Shown here: piece by piece, positions 5,718 through 14,108 of the stretch
Numbering within the stretch: position 1 is the first letter of the stretch
How the letters are laid out: every line of letters begins with the position of its first letter
DNA from: UBA2279 sp034399355
GTDB lineage: Bacteria; Actinomycetota; Coriobacteriia; Anaerosomatales; Anaerosomataceae
Direction of reading: 5' to 3'
Assembly: GCA_034399355.1 (NCBI GenBank)
Contig: JAXMMT010000017.1
Coordinates: forward strand, 1-23,069
Length of the DNA stretch: 23,069 nt
Position numbers and translations under genes: made by a program
Notes under the pieces: model-generated
Told to the model about the DNA's origin: nothing
Databases searched by the model: none
Seen by the model: the letters and a program-made list of their open reading frames with translations, nothing else

Positions 5718-7112
5718 ATGGAACTGATCCAGCGCCCTGAGCTTCGGCAGAAAGTGACCCTGTCCCCCCAGGTCTATCAGGGGCTGGCTATCCTGGCCAT
5801 GCCCGTCGCCGAGCTGCGCCAGCTCATCGAGGCAGAGCTTCTCGAGAACCCGTTGCTCGATGTCGAGGAGTATGAAGACGATTCTGCGGAAGGCGAAGAC
5901 GAACGAACCGAGGACCCCGAGGAAGAGCGCGCGTGGGATGAGTGGCTCGACCAGTACCAGGATCTTGATGACATCGAGCCCACCGCTCAGAAGGATCCGA
6001 ACATCGAGAAGACCAACTCCGATGAGTTCGTCGGGGGAGTGCAGACGTTCGACGAGTACCTCCTGGGGCAGCTCGGGATGCTCGATATCGAGGAAGACAT
6101 AGATCGAGCGTCCCGCGCCATCATCGGCTCTTTGGACGGCGACGGATTCTTCGTGGGAGACTGTTCGGAAATCGCGGCGATCACAGGTGTCGATGGTGAG
6201 ACCGCTGAGGCCGCGCTGCGCGTTGTGCAGCAACTGGATCCGCCAGGCGTTGCCGCTCACAACGTGAGGGAGGCCCTGCGCATCCAGGCGGCGTATCTTG
6301 GTCTCGACAACGAACTGCTTCTGGCGATCATCGCCCGGTATCTGGACGATATTGCTGCGAATCACTTCCACAAGGTAGCGCGTGCGGAGCGCGTGAGTGA
6401 GGACGACGTGCGCGCCGCTGTTGAGCAGCTTCGCCAGCTCAACCCGCGTCCTGCGGGGTCCTTCTCTCCAGGGCAAGCGCCGGCGTATATACTCCCCGAT
6501 GTCACGTTGCGCCGCTTTGGCGATGATTGGCTCGTCATCTCCAGCAACGAAGCGATTCCTGCACTTCGTGTGAACTCGCGTTACCGTGCGATGCTGCGCT
6601 CCGACTCCAACGTCGACGACGAGACCCGCACGTACCTCAAGGCGAAGGTCCGAGCCGCCGAGTCGTTCATGAAGAATGTAGACAGACGACGCGACACCGT
6701 AGGTCGTATCGCGGAGATCATCCTCGATGTTCAGCGCGAGTTCTTTGAGGACGGCAAGGGGGACCTGCGACCGCTCCGCCTCGAGGACGTCGCAGTGGAG
6801 CTGAGTGTGCACTTGTCTACCGTAAGCCGTGGTGTCACCGGCAAGTACATGGCGACCCCGTACGGCCTGTTCGAGCTCAGGCACTTCTTCTCGGGCGGCT
6901 ACCGGACATCGACAGGCGTGGACGTTGCGGCGACTACCGTCAAGCGGCGGATCAAGGATCTTATTGCCGAGGAGGATCCGCTCAAGCCGCTTTCGGACCA
7001 GAAACTTGCCGAGGCGCTCGCCGAGGACGGTGTCCGTGTGGCGCGTCGCACGGTCGCAAAGTACCGCGAGGAGATGGGAATCGAGCCCTCGTGGGCCCGG
7101 AAGCATCGATGA
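5718..7112 (+). CDS. rpoN: RNA polymerase sigma-54 factor (RpoN)
   Basis: This 464-residue sigma factor directs RNA polymerase to -24/-12 promoters, where opening needs an AAA+ activator. Region I (about 1-50) has the Gln/Leu-rich activator-interaction motif with 'LSPQVYQGLAILAMPVAELRQ' split around residue 16 and ENPLLD. Region II (about 50-95) is strongly acidic. The core-binding domain and helix-turn-helix follow (FFSGGY; VAATTVKRRIKDLI). The RpoN box that reads the -24 element, ARRTVAKYRE, is intact at 442-451. The ATG at 5718 has GGAGG 5 bases upstream. The stop overlaps the start of the histidine kinase gene (ATGA), so rpoN, kinase and activator form one coupled operon. The -24/-12 element upstream suggests autoregulation. 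Confidence 0.95.
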   Translation: MELIQRPELRQKVTLSPQVYQGLAILAMPVAELRQLIEAELLENPLLDVEEYEDDSAEGEDERTEDPEEERAWDEWLDQYQDLDDIEPTAQKDPNIEKTNSDEFVGGVQTFDEYLLGQLGMLDIEEDIDRASRAIIGSLDGDGFFVGDCSEIAAITGVDGETAEAALRVVQQLDPPGVAAHNVREALRIQAAYLGLDNELLLAIIARYLDDIAANHFHKVARAERVSEDDVRAAVEQLRQLNPRPAGSFSPGQAPAYILPDVTLRRFGDDWLVISSNEAIPALRVNSRYRAMLRSDSNVDDETRTYLKAKVRAAESFMKNVDRRRDTVGRIAEIILDVQREFFEDGKGDLRPLRLEDVAVELSVHLSTVSRGVTGKYMATPYGLFELRHFFSGGYRTSTGVDVAATTVKRRIKDLIAEEDPLKPLSDQKLAEALAEDGVRVARRTVAKYREEMGIEPSWARKHR

Positions 7113-8638
7113 AGCAGGACAGGCGGATGAACAGCCAGGGCAACGGCAACCGCAAGATCCGTCCGGCGCGCAACACCACCCGTGATGTCGCGCTCATCGT
7201 CGCCCTGCTCGCCGTGATAACGGTGCTGCATCTGTTCACGACGACTGACGCCGGGGCGATGAGCATGCACATGCTCTACCGGCGTTTCTACTACCTCCCA
7301 ATCATGTACGCGGGTTTCGTGTTCGGTCGTCGAGGGGGGTTCATCACGGGGCTTGCGGCAGGCCTGCTCTTTGCGCCCCATGCGCAGTTGTCGCTCGGCG
7401 GCCTGTTCGGAGCGAACATCGATAATCTCTACGAGATCATGATGTATCTCGCAATCGGCGTGCTCTTCGGCTGGCTCCGCGATCTCGAGGAAGCGAGGAC
7501 TGTAGACTTGCGAAAGGTGAGCAGCCAGCTCGAGGACGCATACCGCAAGCTCGAAGAGCGCGCGATTCAGCTCATCAACATCCAGGACTACACGCAGTCC
7601 ATCCTGCGCTCGATCACGTCGGGAGTTGTCACTGTCGGGCCTGACGGTTCGGTTGCGACCGCGAACCCTGCTGCAGAGCGCATGTTGGGCATGCACGAGG
7701 TGGACATGGTTCCTCGGCGGATCGGGGCGCTGTTCGTGGACGATGGCGGTCTTGACCAGGACGTCGACAAAGTGCTGGAAGGGCGCCTACCACGGATGGT
7801 GCGGGATGTGCGCATGGTCTCCCGCGCCGGGCGCACGCTCCATGTGCAGCTCTCCACGTCGCGGATGCGTGATATCGATGGACGCATTCTGGGCGCGGTC
7901 GTGACGTTTGAAGATGTCTCCGAGGTCAAAGCGCTGACGGACCAGCTCATCCGCGCTGATCGGCTTGCGGCCATGGGTGAGCTTACCGCCGGCATCGCGC
8001 ATGAGGTGCGCAATCCCCTGGGTATCATCAGGGCGTCCGTGCAGCTGCTTGAGCATCCCGATTCTGGACCCGTGAGGGCCCACGAGGCTGCGACCGTTAT
8101 CAAGCAAGAAATCGATCGACTTGATCGCGTCATCAAAGCACTGCTCGACTTCGGCCGTCCCTCGAAACCGACGCTCATGCCTACTGGCGTCAGAGACGTG
8201 CTCGCTGATGTCGTGCTGTTCACGAGACGTTTTGCGGGACAGTCGCGCGTGCAGATCGAGGAACACTATCCTGAAGGCCTGCCGAAGGTCATGGTTGACG
8301 CTGATCAGCTCAAGCAAGTGTTCGTGAACCTGATCTCCAACGCGGTGCAAGCGATGGAGAACTCCGGAGGTACGATCATCGTAGCGGCCGAGGCAGAGAA
8401 CGGGTTTGTTTCGGTGAGCGTGACCGATGACGGTCCCGGCATAGCGGCCGAGGACCTCTCGAAAGTCTTCGACCCGTTCTACTCGACGCGAGATGAGGGG
8501 ACAGGCCTAGGGTTGACCATGGTGCGCAGGATCATGGACGAGCATGGCGGGCACATCGAAGTGGCAAGTGAACCAGAAACAGGGACGCGTTTCACGGTGT
8601 CTTTGCCTATATCACAAGATGGGGAGGCACGTCGGTGA
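7109..8638 (+). CDS. NtrB/AtoS-like membrane sensor histidine kinase
   Basis: This 509-residue kinase autophosphorylates and should phosphorylate the NtrC-type activator encoded next. The N-terminus has about four membrane helices between residues 27 and 125 with very short loops, so it lacks a large external sensor. A coiled segment (about 130-155), a PAS domain (about 160-275) and a HisKA domain with AHEVRNPL (phospho-acceptor His298) follow. The ATPase domain has the N box NLISNAVQAM, G1 DDGPGI, F box FDPFYST and G2 GTGLGL. All catalytic motifs are intact. I chose the ATG at 7109, which overlaps the rpoN stop; an in-frame GTG at 7091 and ATG at 7127 are alternatives. Kinases of this type (AtoS, HydH/ZraS, NtrB) work with sigma-54 activators. 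The signal is unknown; the membrane helices or the PAS domain could sense it. Confidence 0.9.
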   Translation: MKQDRRMNSQGNGNRKIRPARNTTRDVALIVALLAVITVLHLFTTTDAGAMSMHMLYRRFYYLPIMYAGFVFGRRGGFITGLAAGLLFAPHAQLSLGGLFGANIDNLYEIMMYLAIGVLFGWLRDLEEARTVDLRKVSSQLEDAYRKLEERAIQLINIQDYTQSILRSITSGVVTVGPDGSVATANPAAERMLGMHEVDMVPRRIGALFVDDGGLDQDVDKVLEGRLPRMVRDVRMVSRAGRTLHVQLSTSRMRDIDGRILGAVVTFEDVSEVKALTDQLIRADRLAAMGELTAGIAHEVRNPLGIIRASVQLLEHPDSGPVRAHEAATVIKQEIDRLDRVIKALLDFGRPSKPTLMPTGVRDVLADVVLFTRRFAGQSRVQIEEHYPEGLPKVMVDADQLKQVFVNLISNAVQAMENSGGTIIVAAEAENGFVSVSVTDDGPGIAAEDLSKVFDPFYSTRDEGTGLGLTMVRRIMDEHGGHIEVASEPETGTRFTVSLPISQDGEARR

Positions 8639-9984
8639 ACAAGCGAGTGTTGATCGCGGATGACGAGAAGAACATGAGGTGGGTGCTTGGTCAGGCGCTG
8701 GAGGCCGAGGGATACGAGGTCATCCAGGCGTCCGACGGTAAGGAGGCCCTCTCGGCAATCGCCGAGCAGGCACCTGACATCATGGTGCTTGACCACAAGA
8801 TGCCCGCGCCCGACGGCATGGAGGTGCTGCGACGCTTGCGCGCAAAGGGGCAGTCATTCCCGATCATCATGCTGACCGCACACGGCAACGTGCAGACCGC
8901 TGTGGAGGCCATGAAGGCTGGGGCTAGCGAGTATCTGACGAAGCCGTTCGATCTCGAAGAGCTGAAGCTCAGTATCGAGAAGGCGCTGCGGATGAGCGCA
9001 CTCGCAGCCGAGGTGTCGCGTCTGCGCGAAGAGCTCGACAAAGACTACGACGTCGAGGGCATTGTGGCGCAAGACATCGCGATGCTCGATGTGCTGGAGA
9101 CCGTGCGTAAGGTCGCGCCCACGGGTGCGACGACTATCATCTATGGCGAATCGGGCACGGGCAAGGAACTCGTGGCCCGGGCGCTGCACAAGCTGTCGGC
9201 GCGCACGTCGAAGCCTTTCGTCTCCGTAAGTCCGAGCGCATTGCCCGAGACACTGCTCGAAAGCGAGCTCTTCGGCTATGAGAAGGGCGCGTTCACCGGT
9301 GCAATGACGGCAAAGCCCGGACGTTTCGAGCTGGCCAACAGTGGGACGCTGTTCCTTGATGAAATCGGCGATATCCCAATGGCCGTACAGGTGAAGTTGC
9401 TTCGGGTGCTGCAGGAGCGTAGGTTCGAGCGTTTGGGCGGGACGCGCTCGGTTGAAGTGGACGTTCGCATTGTTGCCGCGACCAACCAAGATCTTCAGCA
9501 GCTCATTGCCGATGGTTCGTTCAGGGAGGACCTGTACTATCGGCTGAACGTCGTTCCGATCACGCTGCCCCCTTTGCGGCACCGCAACAGCGATATCCCG
9601 CTGCTTGTGGCGCACTTTCTGGAGAAGTTCAACTCTGCGGACAAGACGATCGCGCCCGAGGCGATGCAATTGCTGGTCGACTACCAATGGCCGGGCAACG
9701 TCCGTGAACTCGAGAACACCATCGAGCGGATTACGATTCTCTCACGCGGTGATGTGATTGGCGTAGAGGACCTGCCTGCCGAAGCGCGTATGGGTACCCG
9801 TACCTGCGACGTCGGGGCCCGCTGCTTCGTGCTGCCTGAGGGCGGCGTGAATCTCGAGGAGGTTGAACTCGATCTGGTGAAGCAGGCGCTCGACCGTACT
9901 GGTGGCGTTGCACCCAAAGCAGCGAAGCTGCTCGGCCTGACGACGAAGACGCTCGAGGCCAGGATGGAGAAGTACGGCCTCTAG
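8635..9984 (+). CDS. NtrC-family sigma-54 activator (response regulator)
   Basis: This 449-residue regulator has the full NtrC order. The receiver has Asp9, Asp10, phospho-acceptor Asp53 (VLDHKMP), Thr81 and Lys103. The AAA+ domain has Walker A GESGTGKE (171-178), the sigma-54 contact loop GAFTGA (218-223) and Walker B LFLDEIGD. A Fis-type helix-turn-helix ends the protein (APKAAKLLGLTTKTLEARMEKYGL, split around Leu). With GAFTGA intact it should remodel sigma-54 holoenzyme. One departure is SVSPSALPE where most relatives read VNCAALPE. The GTG at 8635 overlaps the kinase stop (GTGA), and GGGGAGG lies 7 bases upstream. Its likely targets are the -24/-12 elements at 10042-10057 and 5666-5681. 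Confidence 0.95.
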   Translation: MNKRVLIADDEKNMRWVLGQALEAEGYEVIQASDGKEALSAIAEQAPDIMVLDHKMPAPDGMEVLRRLRAKGQSFPIIMLTAHGNVQTAVEAMKAGASEYLTKPFDLEELKLSIEKALRMSALAAEVSRLREELDKDYDVEGIVAQDIAMLDVLETVRKVAPTGATTIIYGESGTGKELVARALHKLSARTSKPFVSVSPSALPETLLESELFGYEKGAFTGAMTAKPGRFELANSGTLFLDEIGDIPMAVQVKLLRVLQERRFERLGGTRSVEVDVRIVAATNQDLQQLIADGSFREDLYYRLNVVPITLPPLRHRNSDIPLLVAHFLEKFNSADKTIAPEAMQLLVDYQWPGNVRELENTIERITILSRGDVIGVEDLPAEARMGTRTCDVGARCFVLPEGGVNLEEVELDLVKQALDRTGGVAPKAAKLLGLTTKTLEARMEKYGL

Positions 9985-10041
9985 GCGTTTGTCGGCGTGC
10001 AGCGAGAGTGCTCGATCTTGCCGTCGAGATATGACGTCTCT

Positions 10042-10057
10042 TGGCATATGTCTTGCA
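10042..10057 (+). promoter_or_regulatory. Putative sigma-54 (-24/-12) promoter upstream of the zinc-ribbon/copA genes
   Basis: TGGCATATGTCTTGCA matches TGGCACG-N4-TTGCW with the exact register: GG at 10043-10044 and GC at 10055-10056. It lies between the stop of the sigma-54 activator gene (9984) and the next start (10099). Transcription would begin near 10068. A GAGA-N7-TCTC inverted repeat (about 10027-10041) touches it, but no clear activator site at the usual 80-150 bases upstream was recognised by eye. Confidence 0.65.
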
Positions 10058-10098
10058 CATGCAGCGTGTCGGCGATCGGTTTCTACCGAGGAGATGGC

Positions 10099-10452
10099 AT
10101 GGCCAGGATGCGTGCGAGGAGTCTGCTGCTTACGGTTGTGGGCGTGCTCGTCGCTGTTGGAGCCCTCTTTGGTGTGTTACTGATGGTGAACGCCGAGTCT
10201 GGCTTCACGGGCTGCACGGGAACAACACGTTTCGGCTGGATGGCGCCGTTGCTCGCTGTGTCGATCATCGGTGGTCTGGCCTGGATTCTCCTTAGCCAAG
10301 AGCCGCGCAGCGAAGAGCGTGATGTGCCAGAGGTCGTCGTGTGCCCATCGTGCGGTCGTGATGTTCGCGGTCAATGGCGGCTCTGTCCGTACTGCGGGAG
10401 AATGCTCCGCCCGGAGTCGACTTCAGGCAGTGAAGTCCCCAAATCTGACTGA
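10099..10452 (+). CDS. Small two-helix membrane protein with C-terminal zinc ribbon
   Basis: This 117-residue protein has a basic N-terminus, one helix at about 8-30, an extracytoplasmic loop with Cys39, a second helix at about 48-66 and a cytoplasmic tail. The tail holds two CPxCG knuckles (Cys82/Cys85 and Cys96/Cys99), a compact zinc ribbon or rubredoxin-like metal site. No named family was recognised. The ATG at 10099 has GAGGAG 6 bases upstream; an out-of-frame ATG at 10094 is ignored. It is the first gene after the sigma-54 element and precedes a 48-residue peptide gene and copA. It may act in metal sensing or in assembly at the membrane; this is inference from context. Confidence 0.7.
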   Translation: MARMRARSLLLTVVGVLVAVGALFGVLLMVNAESGFTGCTGTTRFGWMAPLLAVSIIGGLAWILLSQEPRSEERDVPEVVVCPSCGRDVRGQWRLCPYCGRMLRPESTSGSEVPKSD

Positions 10453-10478
10453 CGGGCGCAATCGGCGAAGGGCACAAG

Positions 10479-10625
10479 ATGAGCGTGTGGTCCTACCTGA
10501 TTCTGGGACTCGCGATGACCGGCGCTTTCTCGGCGCTCCAACGGCTCACGCTGCGTCCGCCGCGCTTTTTAGTGGCTGCGTTGACGCGCAACCGTCGTTT
10601 GGAGGCGACTGATGCCAACAGATAG
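10479..10625 (+). CDS. 48-residue single-helix membrane peptide, unrecognised
   Basis: A short frame runs from the ATG at 10479 to the TAG at 10623-10625. The first 20 residues (MSVWSYLILGLAMTGAFSAL) form one hydrophobic helix and the rest is basic (RPPR, RNRR), giving an inside-positive C-terminus. GAAGGG lies about 6 bases upstream. Its last codons overlap the copA start by 14 bases, and its tail contains copA's GGAGG site, so translation may be coupled. No family is recognised. It could be a small partner of the ATPase or of the preceding zinc-ribbon protein, or merely a leader that opens the copA start. Confidence 0.5.
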   Translation: MSVWSYLILGLAMTGAFSALQRLTLRPPRFLVAALTRNRRLEATDANR

Positions 10626-13242
10626 CGCTCACAGACGGCGCTACTCTCTGCCGGTGGACGGAATGCACTGTCCTTCGTGCGAGAAGCGGCTGTCCCTGAA
10701 GGTCGCTGAACTTGGATGGGCTGCCGACATCGTGGCGGACAGCGGTGACGGCACGCTGAGCATCACTGCGGACGAAGGTACGTTCGACCTCGACTCAATT
10801 CGGGAAGCGATCCGAGCTGCAGGGTATACCCTCGGCGATGAGGCCGAGGTAGGAGAGCTGTCTGCACCCGCAGCCCTGTCTCCCGAGGAGTCTGCGGTGC
10901 CAGAGTTCGCGAACTCCTCCTTTGCCGTCACGGGCATGACGTGCGCCTCGTGTGCGCAGATCATCGAGAAGGTACTCGGCAAGCTTGATGGAGTGAAGTC
11001 CGCCCAGGTCAACCTGGCGACCGAGACCGTAGCGGTGGAGTTCGACCCGACGCGCCTCGGAATCGATGAGCTGATTCGCGCGGTCGCCGCCGCTGGCTAC
11101 GGCGCTACGGTACTCGTCGAACGCGGCGGGAGCGACGGCGGTGTCGACGTGCAGCGAGAGGCTCAGGAGGCGTTCGCTCTTCGTCAGCGGAGGCTCCTCG
11201 TGTTCAGCGCGTGTCTGGCCGTCCCGCTCTTCCTGATAGCGATGGTTCCGCCGTTCATGATGGTGGTTCCCGAATGGGTCGCCGGCATCGTGGGCGTGAC
11301 GAGTGAGCGGGGTGTGATGTTCGTCCACAAACTGCTCATGATGTCGCTTGCGACGCCGGTGCAGTTCATCGCCGGTGCGCAGTACTATCGAGGCTTCTGG
11401 CATGCGATCAAGCAGCGTGCAGGCAATATGGACACACTCATCGCCATCGGCACCAGCGCGGCCTACCTGTACAGCATCGCCGCCACCTTCTGGCTCCACG
11501 AACAGCCCGTCTTCTACGAGACCTCGGCGCTGCTCATCACGTTCGTCCTGCTCGGCAAGTCACTCGAGGCACGGGCAAAGGGCCGGACATCCGATGCGAT
11601 CAAGAAGCTCATGGGGCTTGCTGCGAAGACGGCACGTGTTCTTCGCAGTGGAATCGAGGTCGACCTGCCCATCGACGAGGTCGTCGTTGGCGACATGGTT
11701 CTCGTCCGCCCGGGCGAGAAGGTTCCGGTTGACGGCGTCATAATCGACGGCGCGTCTGCTGTCGACGAGTCCATGCTGACTGGCGAGTCGATTCCCGTGG
11801 AAAAGCGGGACGGCGACGAGGTCATCGGTGCCACGCTCAATCGTCTCGGCAGTTTCCGCTTTCGTGCGACCAAGGTCGGCGCGGACACGGCGTTGGCGCA
11901 GATCGTGCGACTGGTCGAGGAAGCCCAGGGCTCCAAGGCGCCCGTACAGCGTTTCGCCGACAGGATATCGGCGGTGTTCGTTCCTACGGTCGTGTCTGTC
12001 GCGCTCCTGACGTTCGGGTTCTGGCTGCTTGCGGGTCCCCGCATATTCGGCGCTGTGCCCGACCCGACCGCCTGGCCGATTATTTTCGAGCCGATCTTGA
12101 AGTCTGCGGCGTCGAGCGGCTGGTTTGTGGCAGCATTGCTGGCGGGCACGGCGACCGTGGTCATTGCGTGTCCCTGCGCGCTGGGCCTGGCCACGCCGAC
12201 CGCCATCATGGTGGGGACAGGGAAGGGTGCTGAGAACGGTGTGCTCATCAAGAGTGGCGAGGCGCTCGAGACTACCTACCGCGTCAACGCGGTCGTCTTC
12301 GACAAGACCGGTACACTCACGCACGGTCACCCTGTTGTGACGGATGTCGAGTTGCTGGAGGGACACGACGTCAGGCGTGTGCTCACGCTGGCCGCTGCAC
12401 TCGAGCGCTCGAGTGAACACCCGCTGGCCGAGGCTATCGTGCAGTACGCCGATGCCGAGGGCATCGAGATCCCGGTTGTCGAGGGTTTCTCGGCGGTACC
12501 GGGACACGGCGTCGAAGGCTCGGTAATGGGGATGCGGGTCGCCCTTGGAAACCGGAAGCTGATGCTGCGCGAGGAGATCGACGTCACGCCGTACGAGGAC
12601 CGCATCCGCATGCTTGAGGAGCAGGGCAAGACGGTGATGATCGTCGGAGTGAACAACCAGAAGCCGGCGGGGCTCATCGCGGTCGCGGACACCGTCAAGG
12701 AGCACTCGGCCAAGGCCGTTCGCCTTCTGGCCGCCATGGGCGTCGACGTCTACATGGTCACTGGCGACAATCGCAAGACGGCCGAGGCGATAGCAGCGCA
12801 GGTGGGTATTGTGCCTGATCATGTGTTGGCCGAGGTGTTGCCCGAGAACAAAGCGGAAGAGGTCGCCGCGCTTCAGGCGAAGGACCTGGTCGTAGCGATG
12901 GTCGGGGACGGTATCAACGACACTCCTGCCCTGGCGCAGGCCGACGTGGGCATCGCTATGGGGGCCGGGACCGACGTCGCCATGGAGACGGGGGGTATCG
13001 TCCTCATCCGCAATGATCTCAGAGATGTCGTGACGGCCATCCAGCTGTCTCGCGCGACGATGCGCAAGATCAGTAGCAACTTCTTCTGGGCGCTAGGCTA
13101 CAACACGCTGGGCATTCCCGTAGCGGCGGTCGGGCTGCTGTCCGGGGCGCCGTGGATCGCAGGCGCCGCGATGGCGTTTTCGAGTGTCAGCGTTGTGACG
13201 AACTCGCTCCTGCTCAGGAGGTTTCGGCCGGCACGCCACTAG
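10612..13242 (+). CDS. copA: Copper-exporting P1B-type ATPase
   Basis: This 876-residue inner-membrane ATPase exports Cu(I). Two N-terminal heavy-metal domains carry GMHCPSC (Cys20, Cys23) and GMTCASC (Cys111, Cys114). The membrane metal site is CPC (520-522) in IACPCALGLATP, with the later helix motifs YN (LGYNTLG) and MAFSSVS that define the Cu(I) subgroup P1B-1. The catalytic Asp564 is in DKTGT, with SEHPL, TGDN and GDGIND for nucleotide binding and hydrolysis. The first metal domain diverges from the second and from the usual sequence apart from its CxxC. The ATG at 10612 has GGAGG 7 bases upstream. It overlaps the 48-residue peptide gene and likely belongs to the operon started by the sigma-54 element at 10042. 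No CsoR-type operator precedes it. Confidence 0.93.
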   Translation: MPTDSAHRRRYSLPVDGMHCPSCEKRLSLKVAELGWAADIVADSGDGTLSITADEGTFDLDSIREAIRAAGYTLGDEAEVGELSAPAALSPEESAVPEFANSSFAVTGMTCASCAQIIEKVLGKLDGVKSAQVNLATETVAVEFDPTRLGIDELIRAVAAAGYGATVLVERGGSDGGVDVQREAQEAFALRQRRLLVFSACLAVPLFLIAMVPPFMMVVPEWVAGIVGVTSERGVMFVHKLLMMSLATPVQFIAGAQYYRGFWHAIKQRAGNMDTLIAIGTSAAYLYSIAATFWLHEQPVFYETSALLITFVLLGKSLEARAKGRTSDAIKKLMGLAAKTARVLRSGIEVDLPIDEVVVGDMVLVRPGEKVPVDGVIIDGASAVDESMLTGESIPVEKRDGDEVIGATLNRLGSFRFRATKVGADTALAQIVRLVEEAQGSKAPVQRFADRISAVFVPTVVSVALLTFGFWLLAGPRIFGAVPDPTAWPIIFEPILKSAASSGWFVAALLAGTATVVIACPCALGLATPTAIMVGTGKGAENGVLIKSGEALETTYRVNAVVFDKTGTLTHGHPVVTDVELLEGHDVRRVLTLAAALERSSEHPLAEAIVQYADAEGIEIPVVEGFSAVPGHGVEGSVMGMRVALGNRKLMLREEIDVTPYEDRIRMLEEQGKTVMIVGVNNQKPAGLIAVADTVKEHSAKAVRLLAAMGVDVYMVTGDNRKTAEAIAAQVGIVPDHVLAEVLPENKAEEVAALQAKDLVVAMVGDGINDTPALAQADVGIAMGAGTDVAMETGGIVLIRNDLRDVVTAIQLSRATMRKISSNFFWALGYNTLGIPVAAVGLLSGAPWIAGAAMAFSSVSVVTNSLLLRRFRPARH

Positions 13243-13277
13243 ACGGACATATCCCATGGCGTAGACTCCGGGTATAG

Positions 13278-13311
13278 ACGTCACGCGGCCGCCGCGGCGG
13301 CCGCGTGACGT
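13278..13311. repeat. Perfect 34-bp GC-rich palindrome
   Basis: Two 17-base arms are exact reverse complements with no spacer, starting with ACGTCACGCG and ending with its complement, and contain two GCGGCCGC octamers. As RNA it would fold into a very stable hairpin between copA (stop 13242) and ccdA (start 13353). No T-run follows, so it is not a standard intrinsic terminator. It could be a processing or attenuation hairpin, or a protein site just after a TATAGA (13273-13278). Confidence 0.75.
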
Positions 13312-13352
13312 GCGTCCCGGCGCATCGACCCTTTTCGGACGGAGAGCCGTAC

Positions 13353-14099
13353 ATGGAAGCGGGTTCGGTCACCCTGTTGACCGCGTTTGCCGGAGGCGTG
13401 ATCTCGTTTTTGGCGCCCTGCGTGCTGCCGCTCATACCGGGCTATCTCTCTTTCATGACCGGGCTCTCGAACGCTGAGTTGAGTGAAGGACGGGCCGGCA
13501 TCAGTCGTGTGATGGTCCCGGCGGTGTTGTTCACAGCGGGGTTCTCCTCGGTCTTCGTCCTCATCGGTGCGGCTGCGGGTCTTGCGAGTCGCACGCTCGG
13601 TCCTGTTCTGAGCCGTTATGACCAGGCACTGCAGTATGTGGCGGGCATCGTGGTCATCCTTATCGGAGTGTTCATGCTCGGAGTGGTCAAGGTACCGTGG
13701 CTGTATGGGGAAGCACGCTTTGAGATGGGCAGAACGCGACGGTTCGGCAGGGGCGCCGCATTCATCATGGGTCTGGCGTTCGGCTTTGGCTGGACGCCGT
13801 GTGTCGGTCCCATCCTCACGGTGATCCTGGGGTTTGCCGCACAGACGGGCGACACGCTGCGCGCGGCCCTTCTTCTGGCGGCGTACTCTGCCGGTCTCGC
13901 CACGCCATTCCTGTTGACGGCACTCTTCTTCGGCAAGCTGACGAGTACGTTGCGCTGGTTCACACGGCATTCGGTCGCCATCAATCGTACGGCGGGCGTC
14001 GTCCTCGTCATCATGGGCGTGCTCATATTCACCGGTCAGCTGGGCCGCACATCGGCGCTGTTGCTGGACGTCTTCCCGTTCCTGCGCGGCCTCGGCTGA
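13353..14099 (+). CDS. ccdA: CcdA-type thiol-disulfide electron carrier
   Basis: This 248-residue six-helix membrane protein moves electrons from cytoplasmic thioredoxin to extracytoplasmic thiol proteins, as in cytochrome c maturation or thiol repair. The two redox Cys lie in the usual Pro-Cys contexts, LAPCVLPLIPG (Cys23) and GWTPCVGP (Cys150), one in each half. The length is that of short CcdA proteins, without the outer domains of DsbD. The ATG at 13353 has GGAGAG 6 bases upstream; an in-frame GTG at 13305 lies inside the palindrome and is unlikely. No cytochrome c biogenesis gene is near. Its position after copA suggests a link to copper or thiol handling in the envelope. Confidence 0.9.
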   Translation: MEAGSVTLLTAFAGGVISFLAPCVLPLIPGYLSFMTGLSNAELSEGRAGISRVMVPAVLFTAGFSSVFVLIGAAAGLASRTLGPVLSRYDQALQYVAGIVVILIGVFMLGVVKVPWLYGEARFEMGRTRRFGRGAAFIMGLAFGFGWTPCVGPILTVILGFAAQTGDTLRAALLLAAYSAGLATPFLLTALFFGKLTSTLRWFTRHSVAINRTAGVVLVIMGVLIFTGQLGRTSALLLDVFPFLRGLG

Positions 14100-14108
14100 C
14101 GTCGTCCG

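Noticed and set aside
5565..7106. Leftward open frame of over 500 codons opposite rpoN
   Set aside because: It lies antisense to rpoN, whose domains and RpoN box are unmistakable. The frame arises from codon bias.
11560..12822. Leftward frame of 420 codons opposite copA
   Set aside because: It is antisense to the copA coding sequence, and the Arg/His/Asp-rich product has no recognisable domain.
12828..12843. TGGCCGAGGTGTTGCC with sigma-54-like spacing
   Set aside because: It is inside copA, codes for conserved protein and has no downstream gene start close by; probably chance.
10612..13242. copA as a target of the CsoR-family repressor
   Set aside because: No ATACCCC-type palindrome lies upstream of copA or its operon, so the repressor does not appear to control it.
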